Assembly: GCF_042186555.1 (NCBI RefSeq)
Contig: NC_133327.1
Location: 100,358,353-100,422,352, forward strand
Direction: 5' to 3'
Origin: Aquarana catesbeiana
Lineage: Eukaryota; Chordata; Amphibia; Anura; Ranidae
DNA: 64,000 bases
Position 1 is the stretch's first letter; each line of letters begins with the position of its first letter. The notes below the pieces were generated by a model. It was not told the origin of the DNA. It searched no databases and was given only the letters and a program-made list of their open reading frames with translations. Shown piece after piece: positions 35,405-48,400 of this stretch. The translations under genes and the position numbers were made by a program.

Positions 35405-37900
35405 GTCGGAAATCATTAGAACCCTCGAAACCCTGTATTCTTCCCCTAAAGCCCAAATTAAATTAAAAGGTCACTTCTCGCACCAATTCCCCATTCTGAA
35501 AGGCACCAGATAGGGATGCCCTCTCTCCCCCATCCTTTTTGCCATTGCGATAGAAACGTTGGCATTAGCTATCAGACAACACGCGGACATACATGGAGTT
35601 AAATGTGGCCAACGGACTCACAAATGTGCCCTATTCGCCGATGATGTCCTCCTGTTTGTCACTTCCCCTCTTATCTCCACTCCCAACATTCTTCAACTCC
35701 TGAAAAATTTTGGACTGGTCTCCGGCTAGCAAGTCAACATGTCCAAATCAACAGCCCTCAACATCTCCTCCCCCCAAGATCTAGTAGATAGATTGAAAAT
35801 CCACTTCCTCTTTTCCTGGAGCTCATCTTCTCTTCCCTACCTGGGTGTACACCTTACTTCTAAGACTGAACAAGTACATCACCATAACTACCCCCTGGTG
35901 CTCAAGAGACTGTCGGAAGACCTCTTGCAATGTTCCCTCTATAAAATGTCCTGGTTAGGGAGAGTCAATGCGGTCAAGATGACCCTGCTTCCGAGGATTT
36001 TGTATCTCTTCCGCTCTCTCCCCATACTCATAACAAAGCGTCTACTAAACAAACTACAGTCGGCAATTATACGCTCCATCGGGGGGGGGGGGGGTAAGAG
36101 ACACTGTCTCTCTAAGAATGTTCTGTATAGATCCAGGAAGAGGGGAGGTTTAGGACTACCCAACTTATGGTGGTATCATCAGGCCGTCCAGCTTTGCCAA
36201 TTTTCAGTCACTCACTCCAAAGGCCCGAAACCAGATTGGGTTGACATAGAAAGACAGGCAACCCCCACCCACACTCTAGACTTCCTAATCTGGACCCACA
36301 GAAAGATCGGCCACCAATTTTATCCCCCACATTATCACACTCAATGACCCTATGTGATTCCTTACACAAAAGACACTCTCTGACCTCGGTTTGGCGCCCT
36401 TTAGCACACAGCTTTCATAACCCCCAATTCCCCCTGGTTTAAATATCAAGGCTTTCAGTGTCACAGATCAGCTGTGGAGCTGATCTGTGTCTCACCTTTA
36501 CTGCTGTAGGCTGGCTGGCACCTGTTGTTCCACTAGCTTGTGTTCTGCTCCGTGCACTCTGATGCTATGGGTGTCGCCGGCCACACCTGTTGCCTAATAT
36601 ATGATTCCTTCATGCTACTTTCTGTCCAGCCCCTCATGTGCTTCCCTATTTAAATCTTTTTCAAACCAGCTACTGGTTGCATGAGCAACATTTGTTTCTG
36701 AGCTCCCTTCATGTAACCTGCCTTAAACCTGACCTCTCGTGAACTGATCTCTTGTGTACCGACTCGGCCTGTTCTGATTACATTGTCTGCAGCCCACCCT
36801 GACCTTGGCTTGCTATCCAGCTCTCCTTTTGCTTCATCCATCCATCCTTGTCTGACAGTGTCTTCTGGTACTTCCCTAGCGAGTAGGGTGAACCCGGGGG
36901 TCATGACCTGGGGTCAGCACGCAGTTAAGCCCAAACCCTCATGAGGGAGTCCCTGGCAGAATACCGGCTGGCCCTTAGACTCCACACCCTGGGGGATCCC
37001 GTGTGACCTGCTCGCCTGTGGGCTCACTGTAAGTAGTACCGTGACATTCAGGTGGTGGCTTGACAAAGGCCTTTATAGAATAGGGCAATATTTCAATAGC
37101 AATGGCCCCATCACACTTAGCTTTTGCGTATCCAAATTGGACATGCCACCTTCAGAAACATTCTGTTATAACCAGCTGTTACATTTCCTCCACCAGGTAT
37201 GGAAAAGCTTTGACTCCCCGCTTTCTGTAACCCAATATGAGCTTTGGTGTTCCTCAGCCACGAGCGTGAGAGGGGGAATCTCCCTAATCTATTCAGCGTT
37301 AGATGACCCCTTGGAGAAAGCGACCTACATGTTGAATTGGGAGCGAGACCTTCAGATGGAGTGGGACCTGGAGACTTGGCACACGAACTTTGCCCCCTCT
37401 TACAGGGAAATACTCAACATCTCCCTTGTGGAAGCGGGCCTCAAAGTGATTTCCCAATGGTACCTGGTCCCCACCTGCCTCACCAAATTCTACCCTCAGT
37501 TCTCTCCACATGCTTTAGAGGATGTGGCCACGTGGGCTCCCTCCTACACACCCTTTGGGAGTGCCCCAAAATCAGGGGTTATTGGAACAGAATCTTTAAT
37601 CTCATCTGCAAGTCCACCGGATACACGGTGAAACAAGACCCAACCATAGCACTCCTTAATAGCCGAATCCCTGATGTACCCAAATTGACTCAATCCCTAA
37701 TCCATTTTATTCTACTGGGGGCCAAGATAACAATAGCACACTCATGGAAATCCCCCTCGGTCTCCTTTTACCAGACCAAACAGAAGATCTGGATAATGGC
37801 GCAGGAAAAAATTGTTAACACCATTTTGGATACCTCAGAGAGATTTAAAATCACATGCGAATCCTGGGCTAAATACATAGGAGTCTCTCTGATCCCCTAA
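35405..37900 (+). pseudogene. L1-type reverse transcriptase, 3' half, broken
   Basis: Copies element RNA into DNA during target-primed insertion. Readable blocks: FPILKGTR-stop-GCPLSPILFAIA (the Gln codon of GTRQGCPLSP has become TAG), then CALFADDVLLFV with the catalytic Asp pair (about 35620-35660), another stop after LVSG, then a 202-residue open stretch with YLGVHLT, MSWLGRVNAVKMTLLPRILYLF and GGLGLPNLWWYHQA. After the solo LTR the frame resumes with FRWWLDKGLYRI. A late frame change leads to CFRGCGHVGSLLHTLWECPKI, the C-terminal Cys/His region, ending at about 37900. Order and motifs fit L1 rather than CR1 or RTE. Clearly dead. Confidence 0.88.
36459..37046 (+). mobile_element. Solo LTR inserted in the L1
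   Basis: 588 bp beginning TGTCACAG and ending CCGTGACA, flanked by 5-bp ttcag at 36454-36458 and 37047-37051. Removing it joins the L1 frame (…YQGFQ to FRWWLD). The TG...CA ends and 5-bp duplication indicate an LTR retrotransposon relic. Strand is guessed from a ctatttaaat TATA-like site near 36650. Confidence 0.75.
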
Positions 37901-38611
37901 GCCACAGAGGCCCCATTAATCCACACGAGTCGCTCAACTGCCCGATTCTCGCTCCTCTCCACGAAGGTTCCCCACCTCCTCTTTCTTCCCTTCCAGACTC
38001 ACTCGCTCCCCCCTTCTCATCCTCTTTCTGTAACTTTCTTCTTCCTTCTCTTTTTGGCTCAGCCCCAGGCTGAATTGTGCTATTACATGTTCTGGAGTAA
38101 GCATATACCTTAGAACGGTTTTCTTGTTGAACATTTTGACCCATTTGAGTACTGGAGGGACTCTCTCAGGGCCCCCTTGATATTCTCTGTTTGCCTATCT
38201 CTTAGCACTATTGTATCCAACAGGCTGTCCTTTTTTGATTTGACTTCCATGGGGGTCTCAGGTCTCTCTATGGCTCTTGGTCGTCACCCCAGTTTTCCCG
38301 TATACAGCAGGCTCCCAGATCGGGTGCGCGGTGTGACTGGGGGGGGGGGGGACGTGAACAGAGCCCTTTTAATACTGTTTGTACTTTCACCTTTCTCATT
38401 GCTTTGCATGGAGTCTGATTGGTTCATGTTGGAGATTTCCTATAAATTGCTTTTCTTTCTACTAGCTACTCACATGGTCTTGTTCCATTTTTGTACAATT
38501 GCTATATATTGTGTTCTAACTTTGTACATGGTCATTTTTCATCTTTGTACAATTGTAATACTCTTTCTTTTTTGGAAAAAAATTCTTTGAAACCAAAAAA
38601 AAAAAAGAAAA

Positions 38612-38815
38612 ATGATGCCTCTAAATACCTTATTTCAGTTAAATTCAGGCCGCTCTCTTCCTCCGATCTAAGGGCTACAGTGGAAGAGGTCGAGATCCCC
38701 CTCTGACATCAGCCGAGGAGATCACGTGACCGATGTGCTGTCCGCGCAGCTGTAGAAGAAGTGTCAGTACTCATGCAAGCATCCCCTCAGTTCTAATTGA
38801 TTTATCTAAGTAGAA
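38612..38815. other. Right half of the interrupted MITE
   Basis: aatgatgcctctaaatacc continues the repeat begun at 35319. No ORF. Confidence 0.4.
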
Positions 38816-39880
38816 CTGAAGAAGCTGCTTGGGTAAGCAGTGGAACTCCTACACAGAGTTGTATATATTCGGAATGTATAATGCGCTAATATTAACCTCC
38901 CAATATAACACAGTGTAATCTCCTAATGGTTAATCAGTAAATCATGTGCAAAATAATCAAATGGAGCCAATTATAATAATATAACATCCTTCACCATAAC
39001 AAAATCCTATAACTAAATATCAATGTGATAATAAATTATTGAACACAATAAAAAAGAAAGAAAGAAAGAAAGAAGAGATATATTAATGTAATGAACCACA
39101 GTGCACAGATATCTCAATAGGACAGCATACTGCTGTGAAGAAATATAACGTCTTTGGTGATTGATAAATATAGACAGGTTTCAATGAGTAATCCCCAGTG
39201 ATAGATGGCTTGCTCATATATTCAGCTGCTCATTAGCATAGGCTGGCTTCTGGCTTTCAAAGAACTTCCGCAGTATGAAACAACAAAAAAAGAGACCATT
39301 GAGCAGGCAGTGTAATATATATTCCCTATAAACTAAGGGTAAACTTCACTCACACTTTTCAGCAAAATAAATCGCATATGGTAAGGTCAGTTACATACAG
39401 CTAACAGCTGGGATCTCCTCACACGCCAACAGTGCACACACATCACTGCTCGTCACTGGCTCCTCCTGACCGGTTTCATCACTAGACACGTGACTTTTTC
39501 AAAGGTGATGAAACCGGTCGGGAGGAGCCAGTGAGGAGCAGTGCTGTGTGTTCAATAATTTATTATCACATTGATATTTAGTTATAGGATTTTGTTATGG
39601 TGAAGGATGTTATGTTATTTATAATAGGCTTTATTTGATTATTTTGCACATGATTCACTGATTAACCATTAGGGGATTACACCGTGTCCGTGTTATATTG
39701 GGAAGTTAATATTAGCGCATTATACATTCTGAATATATACAACACTTTTTGTGTGATATCAGTTCACATACACAATAATTGCAGCTATATTATTTGGTCA
39801 TCTTCTAGTATTTGTCACTTATTTATTTATTTACTAGTTCATATCAGCGCTTTAATACACTTTTTACTTCTACACAGAGT
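38816..39880. repeat. Penelope-like fold-back region
   Basis: Two arms of about 190 bp, 38862-39050 and 39553-39750, are inverted copies (ggttaatcagtaaatcatgtgc and its complement). Between them is a smaller palindrome, 39437-39540 (cactggctcctcctgaccgg and its complement). 38816-38850 reads CTGAAGAAGCTGCTTGGGTAAG then GGAAC, and 39503 region reads GAAACCGGTC: decayed hammerhead-like motifs of the kind carried by Penelope-like elements. A (GAAA)n run lies at 39053-39074. Confidence 0.6.
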
Positions 39881-40450
39881 TGCCATCTGTCAGTATTTTT
39901 ACTGGCAGCCAGTAAAAAATGGGCACTTTTTTCCTGCCGGTAAATGCCAGTGACAGGAAAAGGTTGCCAGTAAAAAATGTGGCTGTGATGCGGAGCGATC
40001 TTAGCCTCGTGTGCTAGTCTGCGAGATGGGAGCAAGGCAAGTCGGGAGTGTGACTGTCAGTGCTGTTTGGACTGGAGTGGACTGAAGGGACCACCTGGTA
40101 TGGAGAGAGACTGTCACTGTGACTCGGGAGAGGATGTGTCGTGTTGTTGAGGTGTCATCATCTTCTGTGCTTCTGCACACTGCTGTCAGTGTCACTGTGA
40201 GAGTCGATTTCATGTGTGTGGCCTGCCTACTATAATTTCTTGCCCTCCTGAGTCCTGTCCCTGAGCTACCTACTTACTTACTATATCAAAAATAAAATAA
40301 GAAATATGTTTTTGCCTCAATATCTACCTTATATCACATTGTGAATTGCATATTGTACTTGTTTGTAGCCTAAATACTGAAATTTGCACGTAATACTGTA
40401 ATTTTGTAACTTTTGGAAATGCCAGTAAAAACTTGGTTGTGTCAGACTGC
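39881..40450. mobile_element. TIR element, cagtatttttactggca type
   Basis: Left end ttgccatctgtcagtatttttactggca (broken into gttgccatct and gtatttttactggca) and right end tgccagtaaaaacttggttg form imperfect inverted termini over about 570 bp. No intact ORF. Possibly hAT; the target duplication is not seen. Confidence 0.45.
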
Positions 40451-42044
40451 TTCTACAATATTAAAGAACAGGTTCCATTGATGTGATTACTTCATACCAT
40501 GACCAGCACAAATAAGATGTTTAAGAAATCTCAATCCACCCATACATCTTTTCATTTCCAGGATTCAGTTCCAAAAAAAAAAATAATGAATGTGTTTGAA
40601 GGCAGTCGGTAAAGCGCATGTAAACTCAAAAGAAATATTTAAGAGTGTTTGGCATTTTGTCTTACTGTATAAAGTTTTCTTCATCAAACTATTTTTTGTG
40701 AAGCTGTTGCAAAGTTTCTTACCTGGAGATCATGGCAGTAACAGCACTTGATGTTGCTGGCTAACAATGGAAAGTCTGCCATGTGTACTTCTTCAATTGC
40801 AGCTGCCAATCAGGTCTAGCCAACTGAAGGATGTTGCACAGGTGGCTGATAATATTGATGCTAATTGCTAGGCAGTGGTATATCTTTTGTTCTCCTCATC
40901 TATACACCACCAACATTCACCAAGAGAATAGTAGGGAAAAAGGGGTTTAATAGATGGTGACAGGAATCAGAAGACTCCTAATTGTTCTGGGAACACTTCA
41001 CCTTTCTCTTAGTTGGTGGTCTTTACAGTTGAACAGTAGGGGTGCAAATAGAGCAGACCTCCAACTGCACATTCAGCATTACTTTTATTTGAAAAAAATA
41101 ACAGAACACATAAAAGACATCTAAATACAGCCATGATTACAGATGTTCTTTAATAACACATGCCACATAAGCCAATAAAATTAAAATTGAGCCCACCTGT
41201 TCCCAGAGCAACAGGTTTACTTTAATATTGTTTTTTTTTTTTTTTTTAATAGACACATGGTAAATAGAGGCTTATTTTTATCTTTTCAAAAATTATTTGT
41301 AATAAAGTTTACAACCACTTGAAATTGAACGTGCTGCTCTTACCCCTTACGAGTAGAGGTAGGATCATCTTCTGAAGGCTGAAGGTCCACTTTAAAGATT
41401 TACATACATTTCTATTAAAAATGAAGGTTAAACCATACTGTACTACCTAGACTGTATGCACTGTTTATAAACATGTGTATCTGTTGTGAGGTTCCCCTAA
41501 AAATTCATAAAAGACCCTTATCCAGGCGTTCAACCTAGGTGGCCAGGAAAGGGTGGTAGTAAGCATGTGTCCACCCATCATGCTGAGGGGACTAAGGCCT
41601 GTTCCCCACATTTTGCCACCCAAAGGGATGTGGGGCTTTGTGGGAGGGGGGCTTATTGGAATCTTAAAGCCCCTCTAAAATAAGGGTGGCCCCAGTGAAT
41701 AAGTACGGGGTAATACTTAGTACTTCTTGTTTCTTATTCACAAACAAAATACATAAAAAGTAAATAAAAGCACCCACACCATAAAAAAGTTCTTTATTAA
41801 AAAATGAAAAATTTATCTAAGTCCCCTGATGTAATTCCAATATCAATTACATTGTCCAGCATAAATCCTTATTAATCATGACAACCCACTGCCAGATCTA
41901 AGCTGCTAAATTATTTTTTTCACACCACCACAACAACAACCCATCACCCGATCATACTGTACCACCACTACTCCGTGTACAAATGATAGATCCTTGGCTG
42001 GTTTCTGTTTGTAGACATGCTGGGCAGTGATAATGTTTGGTGTC
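40451..42044. other. No gene seen; one decayed hAT fragment
   Basis: No coding sequence is supported. 41485-41710 (gaggttcccctaaaaattc ... gcttattggaatc) matches the inner arm of the hAT fold-back in diverged form. 41228-41249 is poly-T. Confidence 0.5.
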
Positions 42045-43352
42045 ATTATTATTATTATTATTATACAGGATTTATATAGCGCCAACAGTTTATGCAGCAC
42101 TTTACAATATGAAAGGGAGACAATACAGTTATAATACAATAAAATACAAGATGATTAAGAGGGCCCTGCTCAGAAGAGCTTACAATCTAATAGGGTGGGG
42201 CAGGTGGTACAAAAGGTTGTAACTGTGGGGAATGAGCTGATGGAAGTGGTAAAAGATTAGTTAGAGATGTTATAGGCTTTCCTGAAGAGATAAGTTTTCA
42301 GGGACCGCCTGAAGGTAGCAAGAGTAGGGGATAGCCAGACAGGTGGAGGTAGCGAGTTCCAGAGGATGGGAGAGGCTCTGGAGAAATCCTGGAGACGAGC
42401 ATGAAAGGAGGAGACGAGAGAGCTTGAGAGTAGGAGGTCTTGAGAAGAGCGGAGAGGACGATTTGGGTGATATTTGGATACAAGATTGGTGATGTGGCTT
42501 GGGGCAGAGTTGTGAATGGCTTTGTATGTTGTGGTCAGTATTTTGAATTTAATTCGCTGGGTGATTGGGAGCCAGTGTAGGGATTGGAGGATAGGGTTGG
42601 CAGACACTGAGCAGTCGGTAAGGTGGATAAGTCTGGCAGCAGCATTCATGATAGACTGAAGAGGGGATAGCCTATGGAGAGGTAAGCCAATGAGAAGGGA
42701 GTTGCAATAGTCAAGGCGAGAGATAACAAGGGAGTGAATGAGGAGCTTGGTAGTTTCATTTGTTAGAAAGGGGCGAATTTTAGAGATGTTACGGAGGTGA
42801 ATTCTACAAACTTTTGACAACGATTGGATTTGAGGCTGAAATGACAAGTCAGAGTCTAGGATTACACCTAGTACCCTGTCGTGAGGGGAGGGACTGATGG
42901 TTGCATTGTTGATTTTGATGAAAAAGTCGTGGAGGGGGGCACGGGCGGGGGGGGGATATTAATAGCTCAGTTTTAGAGAGATTTTGTTTAAGGAAGTGGT
43001 GCGACATCCATGCTGATATGTCAGTTAGTAATGCGAGAGGAGACTGAAGGAGTGAGGTGAGGAGTAGACAGATAGATTTGGGTGTCATCAGCGTATAAGT
43101 GGTATTGGAAGCCGTGGGCAGTTATGAAGTGACCAAGGGAGGAGGTGTAGATAGAGAAGAGAAGGGGTCCAAGAACAGAGCCTTGGGGGACCCCCACAGA
43201 AAGGGGCAATGGAGAGGAGGAGACAGAGTTGTAGGTGACACTGAAGGAGCGCTGTGATAAATAGGCAGAGAACCAGGATAGAGCAGAATCTCGGAGGCCA
43301 AGGGAATGTAGTTTATTGAGACAGAGCGAGTGGTCAACAGTATCAAAGTATT
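42045..43352 (-). pseudogene. L2-type (CR1 superfamily) LINE, 5'-truncated
   Basis: Reverse transcriptase of a non-LTR element. From the 5' side on the minus strand: FDTVDHSLCLNKLHSLGL, GVPQGSVLGPLLFSIY, HLYADDTQIYLS (catalytic YADD), LTDISAWMSHHFLKQNLSKTELL, then SRLDYCNSLLIGLP and LQSLHWLPITQRIKFKIL, and finally the stop at 42257. These blocks lie in three frames (ORFs 43021-43455, 42849-43088 and 42257-42847), so there are at least two frameshifts. The 3' tail has tgttggcgctatataaa and an (ATT)n run at 42045-42063, typical of L2 tails. The truncation is near 43352, where the sequence upstream no longer matches a LINE. Confidence 0.9.
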
Positions 43353-44102
43353 TGGTCATCAACCAAATATTGTCATGACCACATTTGGTTAATAACCTCA
43401 CCCAAGATTCCCAGTTGGTTTGTTTACAACCAGAATTCAGCTCGGAATCTGTCATTTAGTGGTGGTAGTACTACATGATAGTGCTCCCTAACTTCACAGG
43501 TTTAAGGCATTCCCACTGTTAGAAATTCTGTACATAGCCCTACAGAACAGACAGACAGTGCACAGTCCAAATGGGCTTTGCTGCTTTACTGGATACAGGA
43601 AACAGGAAACTTTATCATACAGAGAAAAGACATAGCTGCAGCTACAAACCTATAAGCAGTGCCATCTACAAGCTGATGTGGTTGCACAAAATACAAATGA
43701 ACATTGTATTTCAACACCCACAGCATGTTAATGAAAAGATTTGTGTATTTTTAATGTTGGCCTTTAAGCCACAATAAAATACCCTCTCCCAGGTAAATGG
43801 TGTTTTTTTTTTTTTTTTTTTTTTTTACTTTGGTACATTTCCCCTATGGCAGCACCCATCTACCCATACCCATTTTTTAAAATAACCCATAAAATTAGCT
43901 TTAAAAAATACCAGAAAAAAATAACAAGTGTTGGCTCTCATAGACTTCAATGGTGTTCTGAGCTATGTTTAATATTCCAGTACTTCACACAGGATTCATT
44001 GACTGCACTTGGCTCTCTCATCAACATTCATGAGCAAAGCACAAGTTCACTTTAAACTTTCATAGTTTACCTTTCATCTTCAATAGAAATGTAAGTAAAT
44101 CT
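43353..44102. other. No gene seen
   Basis: A poly-T run lies at 43801-43826. 43827-43960 resembles hAT fold-back sequence in worn form (ttcccctatggca ... ctcatagacttcaatgg). Otherwise unassigned. Confidence 0.45.
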
Positions 44103-44106
44103 TTAA

Positions 44107-44582
44107 AGCGGATCGAAGATGATCCCGCCTTTCCACCCCTCCTCCCATCCTCTGCAGGAATAAGGCTTTTTTTACCCTTTGTTTACCTATTTTTTAATAT
44201 AAAGTCTGCCCCACCTCCCCATGCACGTCATTCTCTTCAGGCGAATGAAGCGCACACTGTCGCTGTACCTCCCGAGATATATACAGTATGTTACATATCC
44301 CAGGAGGCATAGGTTTTCATTAAGAAAGGAGGAAGGAACGGGCCTGTCCACACATCATCGGGAGGCATGCCGGCTAAACCCGGAACACCCAGCAGCCTAG
44401 TGATGACATCATGGGGAAACATGGCAGCGCGGGACCGAGTGCTGCCAGAAGAGAAGAGGCTTCAACTGAACAGTGCTGGATCTGCTGGGTGGGTGAGTAT
44501 CAAAAGTTAGTAGAACTCACCGGCCAGGTAGGTAAGGCTTAAAAAAAAAAAGGATTGGAGGTGTGGAGGGTAAAGTTCCTCT
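44107..44582. mobile_element. TTAA-flanked MITE (piggyBac-like)
   Basis: TTAA (44103-44106) then agcggatc, and gttcctct then TTAA (44583-44586). 476 bp with no ORF. Short inverted termini agcgga/tcctct are imperfect. Confidence 0.55.
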
Positions 44583-44586
44583 TTAA

Positions 44587-45075
44587 GTAGAACTATAGAC
44601 ACAAGTTTTTCTTTTTTATTTTGGATAGAGTAAGGGAAGATAAAAACCCCTCTCAGTTTTTCATTTTTTTTTGCCATCTATGTCCCATTGGGGAGATTTA
44701 CCTTCACTTCCTGTCCCATAGCCAAAAGAGGAAGTAAGAGGACATCCCTGCAAATTAAGGGAATCCCTTTTTCGCCCTTAGATTACTAGAACTAGGGTCC
44801 CTGTTGAAAGATTTCCCCTCTATTACTTTCCTAGGGACAACCCAAAAATTGTGATTTTCTTTTACTTTCACTTTCAATGATAATGATAAACAGGACACAC
44901 ATAGAAGATAAATCTCCCTAATGGGGGCACGGACTAATAAAAACCTGACAAGTGCTCTAATCCCTTCTCTTATTTTCTCCATTATGGTCTTTTAAATATA
45001 CCACTAAAATTGTTTTTTATATCTGTATAAGTGAAGAACTACCTGTTGATCCTGCCAAAAATTAAATAGGCTTAT
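44587..45075. repeat. Probable dispersed repeat
   Basis: Begins directly at the TTAA of the previous element. It contains cccattggggagattt and ggacaacccaaaaattg, which I recognise as high-copy frog sequence; related pieces occur near 35.1-35.2 kb. Family not named. Confidence 0.4.
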
Positions 45076-46339
45076 AAAATTCTGTGCACTTTGTCTCTGC
45101 TGCAAAATTTCTCTGCCTACAGAATGCTACCCCTCTATGTTATAAAGATGAGGAGGTGGTGTTCTTTAGTGCGAGCACACTTTCTGTTCTAGGTTGACAA
45201 TACTGCTTCTCCATGGATACAGTGTGGTGAGTAAGGATTGTCACCCCAGGACAGAAAGTGTGTTATTACTAAGACAACCTGGTAAAAATGAAGAATAAAA
45301 GTGGAAAAAAGAAAATGAATGCAGCCACCACCTTTAGGAATTGGAAAGCTGCAATATACTACATTTTTCTCTTGGATTTGGATACACGTTAAAGATTATA
45401 ATGTGCCCCTTTTCAAATCGTCTTTCAAAACAACTGCTGATATTTTTTCAGTAATCAATAAGATTGAGGTTGTGGTTACCATCTGATTAGTTTTAGGAGG
45501 GGGAATATGGATGAACCTTTTGAAGGAACCGTTGATAAATCAAAGTTCCTTCAAAGTTGATTGATGAGGCACAGTTCTGGAATAGAGTCATAAATGTGAA
45601 ATTTGACTTTTCTAACAGAGAGTAGAGAATTTGAAGTTGTTTCAAAATTATTTCAGGCTAACAAGACTCCAAAATATTACATATAAAATTAATAAATACG
45701 CAGGAAAAAAAACTGCAATCAAGTGGCTGAAAGCATATTGTACTGTAATATGATTGTACTCTATAATGTGCAAAGCAAAAAGAAATCACATATAAATATA
45801 TGACTGTTTTGAAAGTTCTTAATTGAGGTAACAATTTGTCAAAAAAAAAAAATTAAGGTCAATTGCCTTTTGAAGAATTAACTGCTAGCACATTTTGGAC
45901 TTTTGTATATATTTTATTTATTATTACAATGTAACAAAAAACATACTTAAAATGTGTAATAATAACAACATTCACCCTTATACTTCACATCTGTGCTTCT
46001 GTTAGCTGCAATATATAGTAGGGTGCTAGCTCCCCCTTTTGAAAGTTTGAGATGTAACATAAATGATGCTAAAAAGCAAAGGAAATAAGACTGGAAACGT
46101 AAAGTAATGTATTGCAAAATGTTAAGCCATTTAATTTGTCAACTGAAAGAAAAAAAAAAAACAGGAAAAACCTAGAACTATGTATTGTTAGGCGTGAGCA
46201 TGGAATATAGTAAAAGTGTTTTGTATAAAAAAAACTATATGCTTAGGGTAGATATACAGTTAGCATACTCAAGTCTTTTCAAAGAACATTTAAAATATGG
46301 TTCTTAGTAACCCTAGCATTTTCCTGTTGTGCTTTTATT

Positions 46340-46392
<53 letters not shown>

Positions 46393-46984
46393 TAAACTGT
46401 TAAAAAAATGTAGGAGAAAATTATTCTTTAGGCTTCTTGATATATAGTATGCTCTATAGTTAGAGTTAGAAGTTATGTCAAATCTGTCTGGTTTGCTTTG
46501 CACTAGCACTCGTTACCCTCACTTCTGTGACTTACAGAATTATTTAAACAGGGGTTAGGGTTGGTATTTGCTGCCATATTAACAGACTTCTCCACAATCC
46601 CTAGAATACCTTCTGACCAAGTAAATGGTTTACTTGCCTTCTGTAGCAGGCAGTCAGCAGGGACTGATGTGTACAGTAGGTGTACTCCTACCATAAAAAA
46701 AAAACCCTGGCTGTCTTTTCTTATGGTGCGGTGAAAGAAGAGTGTTGGAAAGGGTGGTGTGTTGGTAGTCAGGTGGATATTACAGATTATAAGCCTATAT
46801 TTACAGCTTTTGTATAAAGAGAAAAACTTCTTTGGACAAAATGCCTTTCAAATTCCCAGGGCTGTCAATATATTTTCAATATCAGTGTACTAATATTTGC
46901 ACTTTTTAAATAAATAGAGGTGTCTTTTCATTTTGACTCAGAAAGAGGCGATCATACAAAAAAGGGGTTAAATGTTAAGTTATG
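45076..46984. other. No gene seen; small inverted repeat and (TA)n
   Basis: 45176-45210 and 45236-45265 are inverted (acactttctgttcta and aggacagaaagtgtg with gacaat/attgtc), a small MITE-like hairpin. 46340-46388 is (TA)n. No ORF supported. Confidence 0.55.
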
Positions 46985-47350
46985 TAGGTCACTGTTAGGG
47001 TTACAAGGAAGCTAAGTGTTAGGGTTAGTTTACAGGGAGTGCTAGTGTTAGGGTCACCATTACAGAATGTGTTAGGGTTGAGTTATAGGGAGGGTTAGTG
47101 TTACATGTTGAATAGTAAGAAGGGTTAGAGTTAGATTTAAAGGAAGTGATAGTGTAAGGACCACAGTTATGGGGAGGGTTAGAGGTGGTATCATAGTGAG
47201 GGTTAGAATAAGGATTAGTGTTGTAGGTATGGTAAAGTTTAGTGTGTGGGCAATAAGGAAGATTAGAGTTAACGCTAAAGGGGGTGGATAGTGTTAGGGC
47301 TAGAGTTACATGGTCAGTCAGTGGTAGGGTTGGGGTTATAGTTAAGTTAA
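46985..47350. repeat. Degenerate GTTAGGG-rich repeat
   Basis: Irregular repetition of gttaggg, gggttag and agggagggttag over about 360 bp, never in perfect telomeric register. Looks like a diverged minisatellite. Confidence 0.75.
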
Positions 47351-48277
47351 AGTAAATTGAATACACTAATAGCTACTTATGGCAAATTATGTTGCCTTTT
47401 TTATGTTCAGGCACTAACACCCAATTTCACAAAGCAGCTAGTTACAAGCTGTAGTATTTTACTAAAATTAGAAGCATTTTTTTGGCATCATACCTCATTT
47501 GTATTCTTCGAAGAGCCAACAATCTATAACCGTAGATAACTGTATTTGAGAAAAATAATAGAGATTTGTTTTGACAAAATGTATTTTTTTTTTGGTTCAT
47601 GGGTTGAACATCTATTTCCTAACTGGGTGTACAATGCGCACCACAATTTTCTAAGGACAAATGGAGGTCAGTATAGCTGAAATGCTTTTAAAGAACTAGC
47701 AATCTATTTCTACAGCAGCATAAAAAACTATTAAGCATTGTTTGAGTAAAAATTGAGGCTTCCATTACTAAAAATAAATAAATAACTGAAAGGCTATTTC
47801 TACTGTCAGGCTGATAAAATTGCTCAGATCTGTTAAAGAATCATTAACCATTGCTTTCCTAAATATTATGTCTTGACAGCTGTATTCCAGCTGTCAAGCA
47901 CTGAGTTGCCTCAAGATGCCATCAAAAAATACATTTGTTAGATGTGGTTGTAGCAGAGGTAAAGTTGGTGTTCCCTCTACACAAAATCAAGATATTCCAA
48001 GTGTTAAGCAAGCTAGTGAAAGTAATAGCAGCTAGCAGGCTGGTATCTGAAACACACAGCAGATGTTCCCTGTTTTCAAAAAAATGCGAGAGGCCTATTA
48101 ATCCACAAGAGATTGTGTACATTATTTCATCTTGGAGGTCCATTTATTGTTGTAACGCCCTGCTAATGCTGTGCTCCACTATCCTTTACCATTTACAAAA
48201 AAAAAAGGCATTTCATACTCAATGTACCAGCGGAAGTGATTCATTACAGCTTTCATAGAAACATACCTTCACATAAA
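47351..48277. other. No gene seen
   Basis: AT-rich, with no supported ORF or terminal repeats. Confidence 0.5.
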
Positions 48278-48400
48278 AATTATTATTATTATTATACAGG
48301 AATTATATAGCGCCAACAGTTTGCGTAGCGCTGTACAACATGAGGGCAGACAGTACAGTTAAAATACAATTCAATTCAGGAGAAATCAGAGGGTCCTTCT
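48278..48400 (-). mobile_element. L2 3' tail fragment
   Basis: An (ATT)n run followed by tatagcgccaacagtttgcg, the same tail as the LINE at 42045. Only about 100 bp remain. Confidence 0.8.

Larger units (their letters stand above)
35405..38611 (+). mobile_element. L1-clade LINE, 5'-truncated
   Basis: Starts inside the reverse transcriptase and ends in a poly-A tract (38594-38611). It interrupts a TTAA-type MITE whose left end is at 35319 (agctgaactcc). No endonuclease or ORF1 is present. A solo LTR sits inside (36459-37046). Confidence 0.85.

Noticed and set aside
37934..38144. Charged 66-91 codon ORFs
   Set aside because: They are antisense to the L1 3' UTR with no family support.
47025..47366. 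113-codon Thr/Asn-rich ORF
   Set aside because: It is the complement of the GTTAGGG-rich tract.
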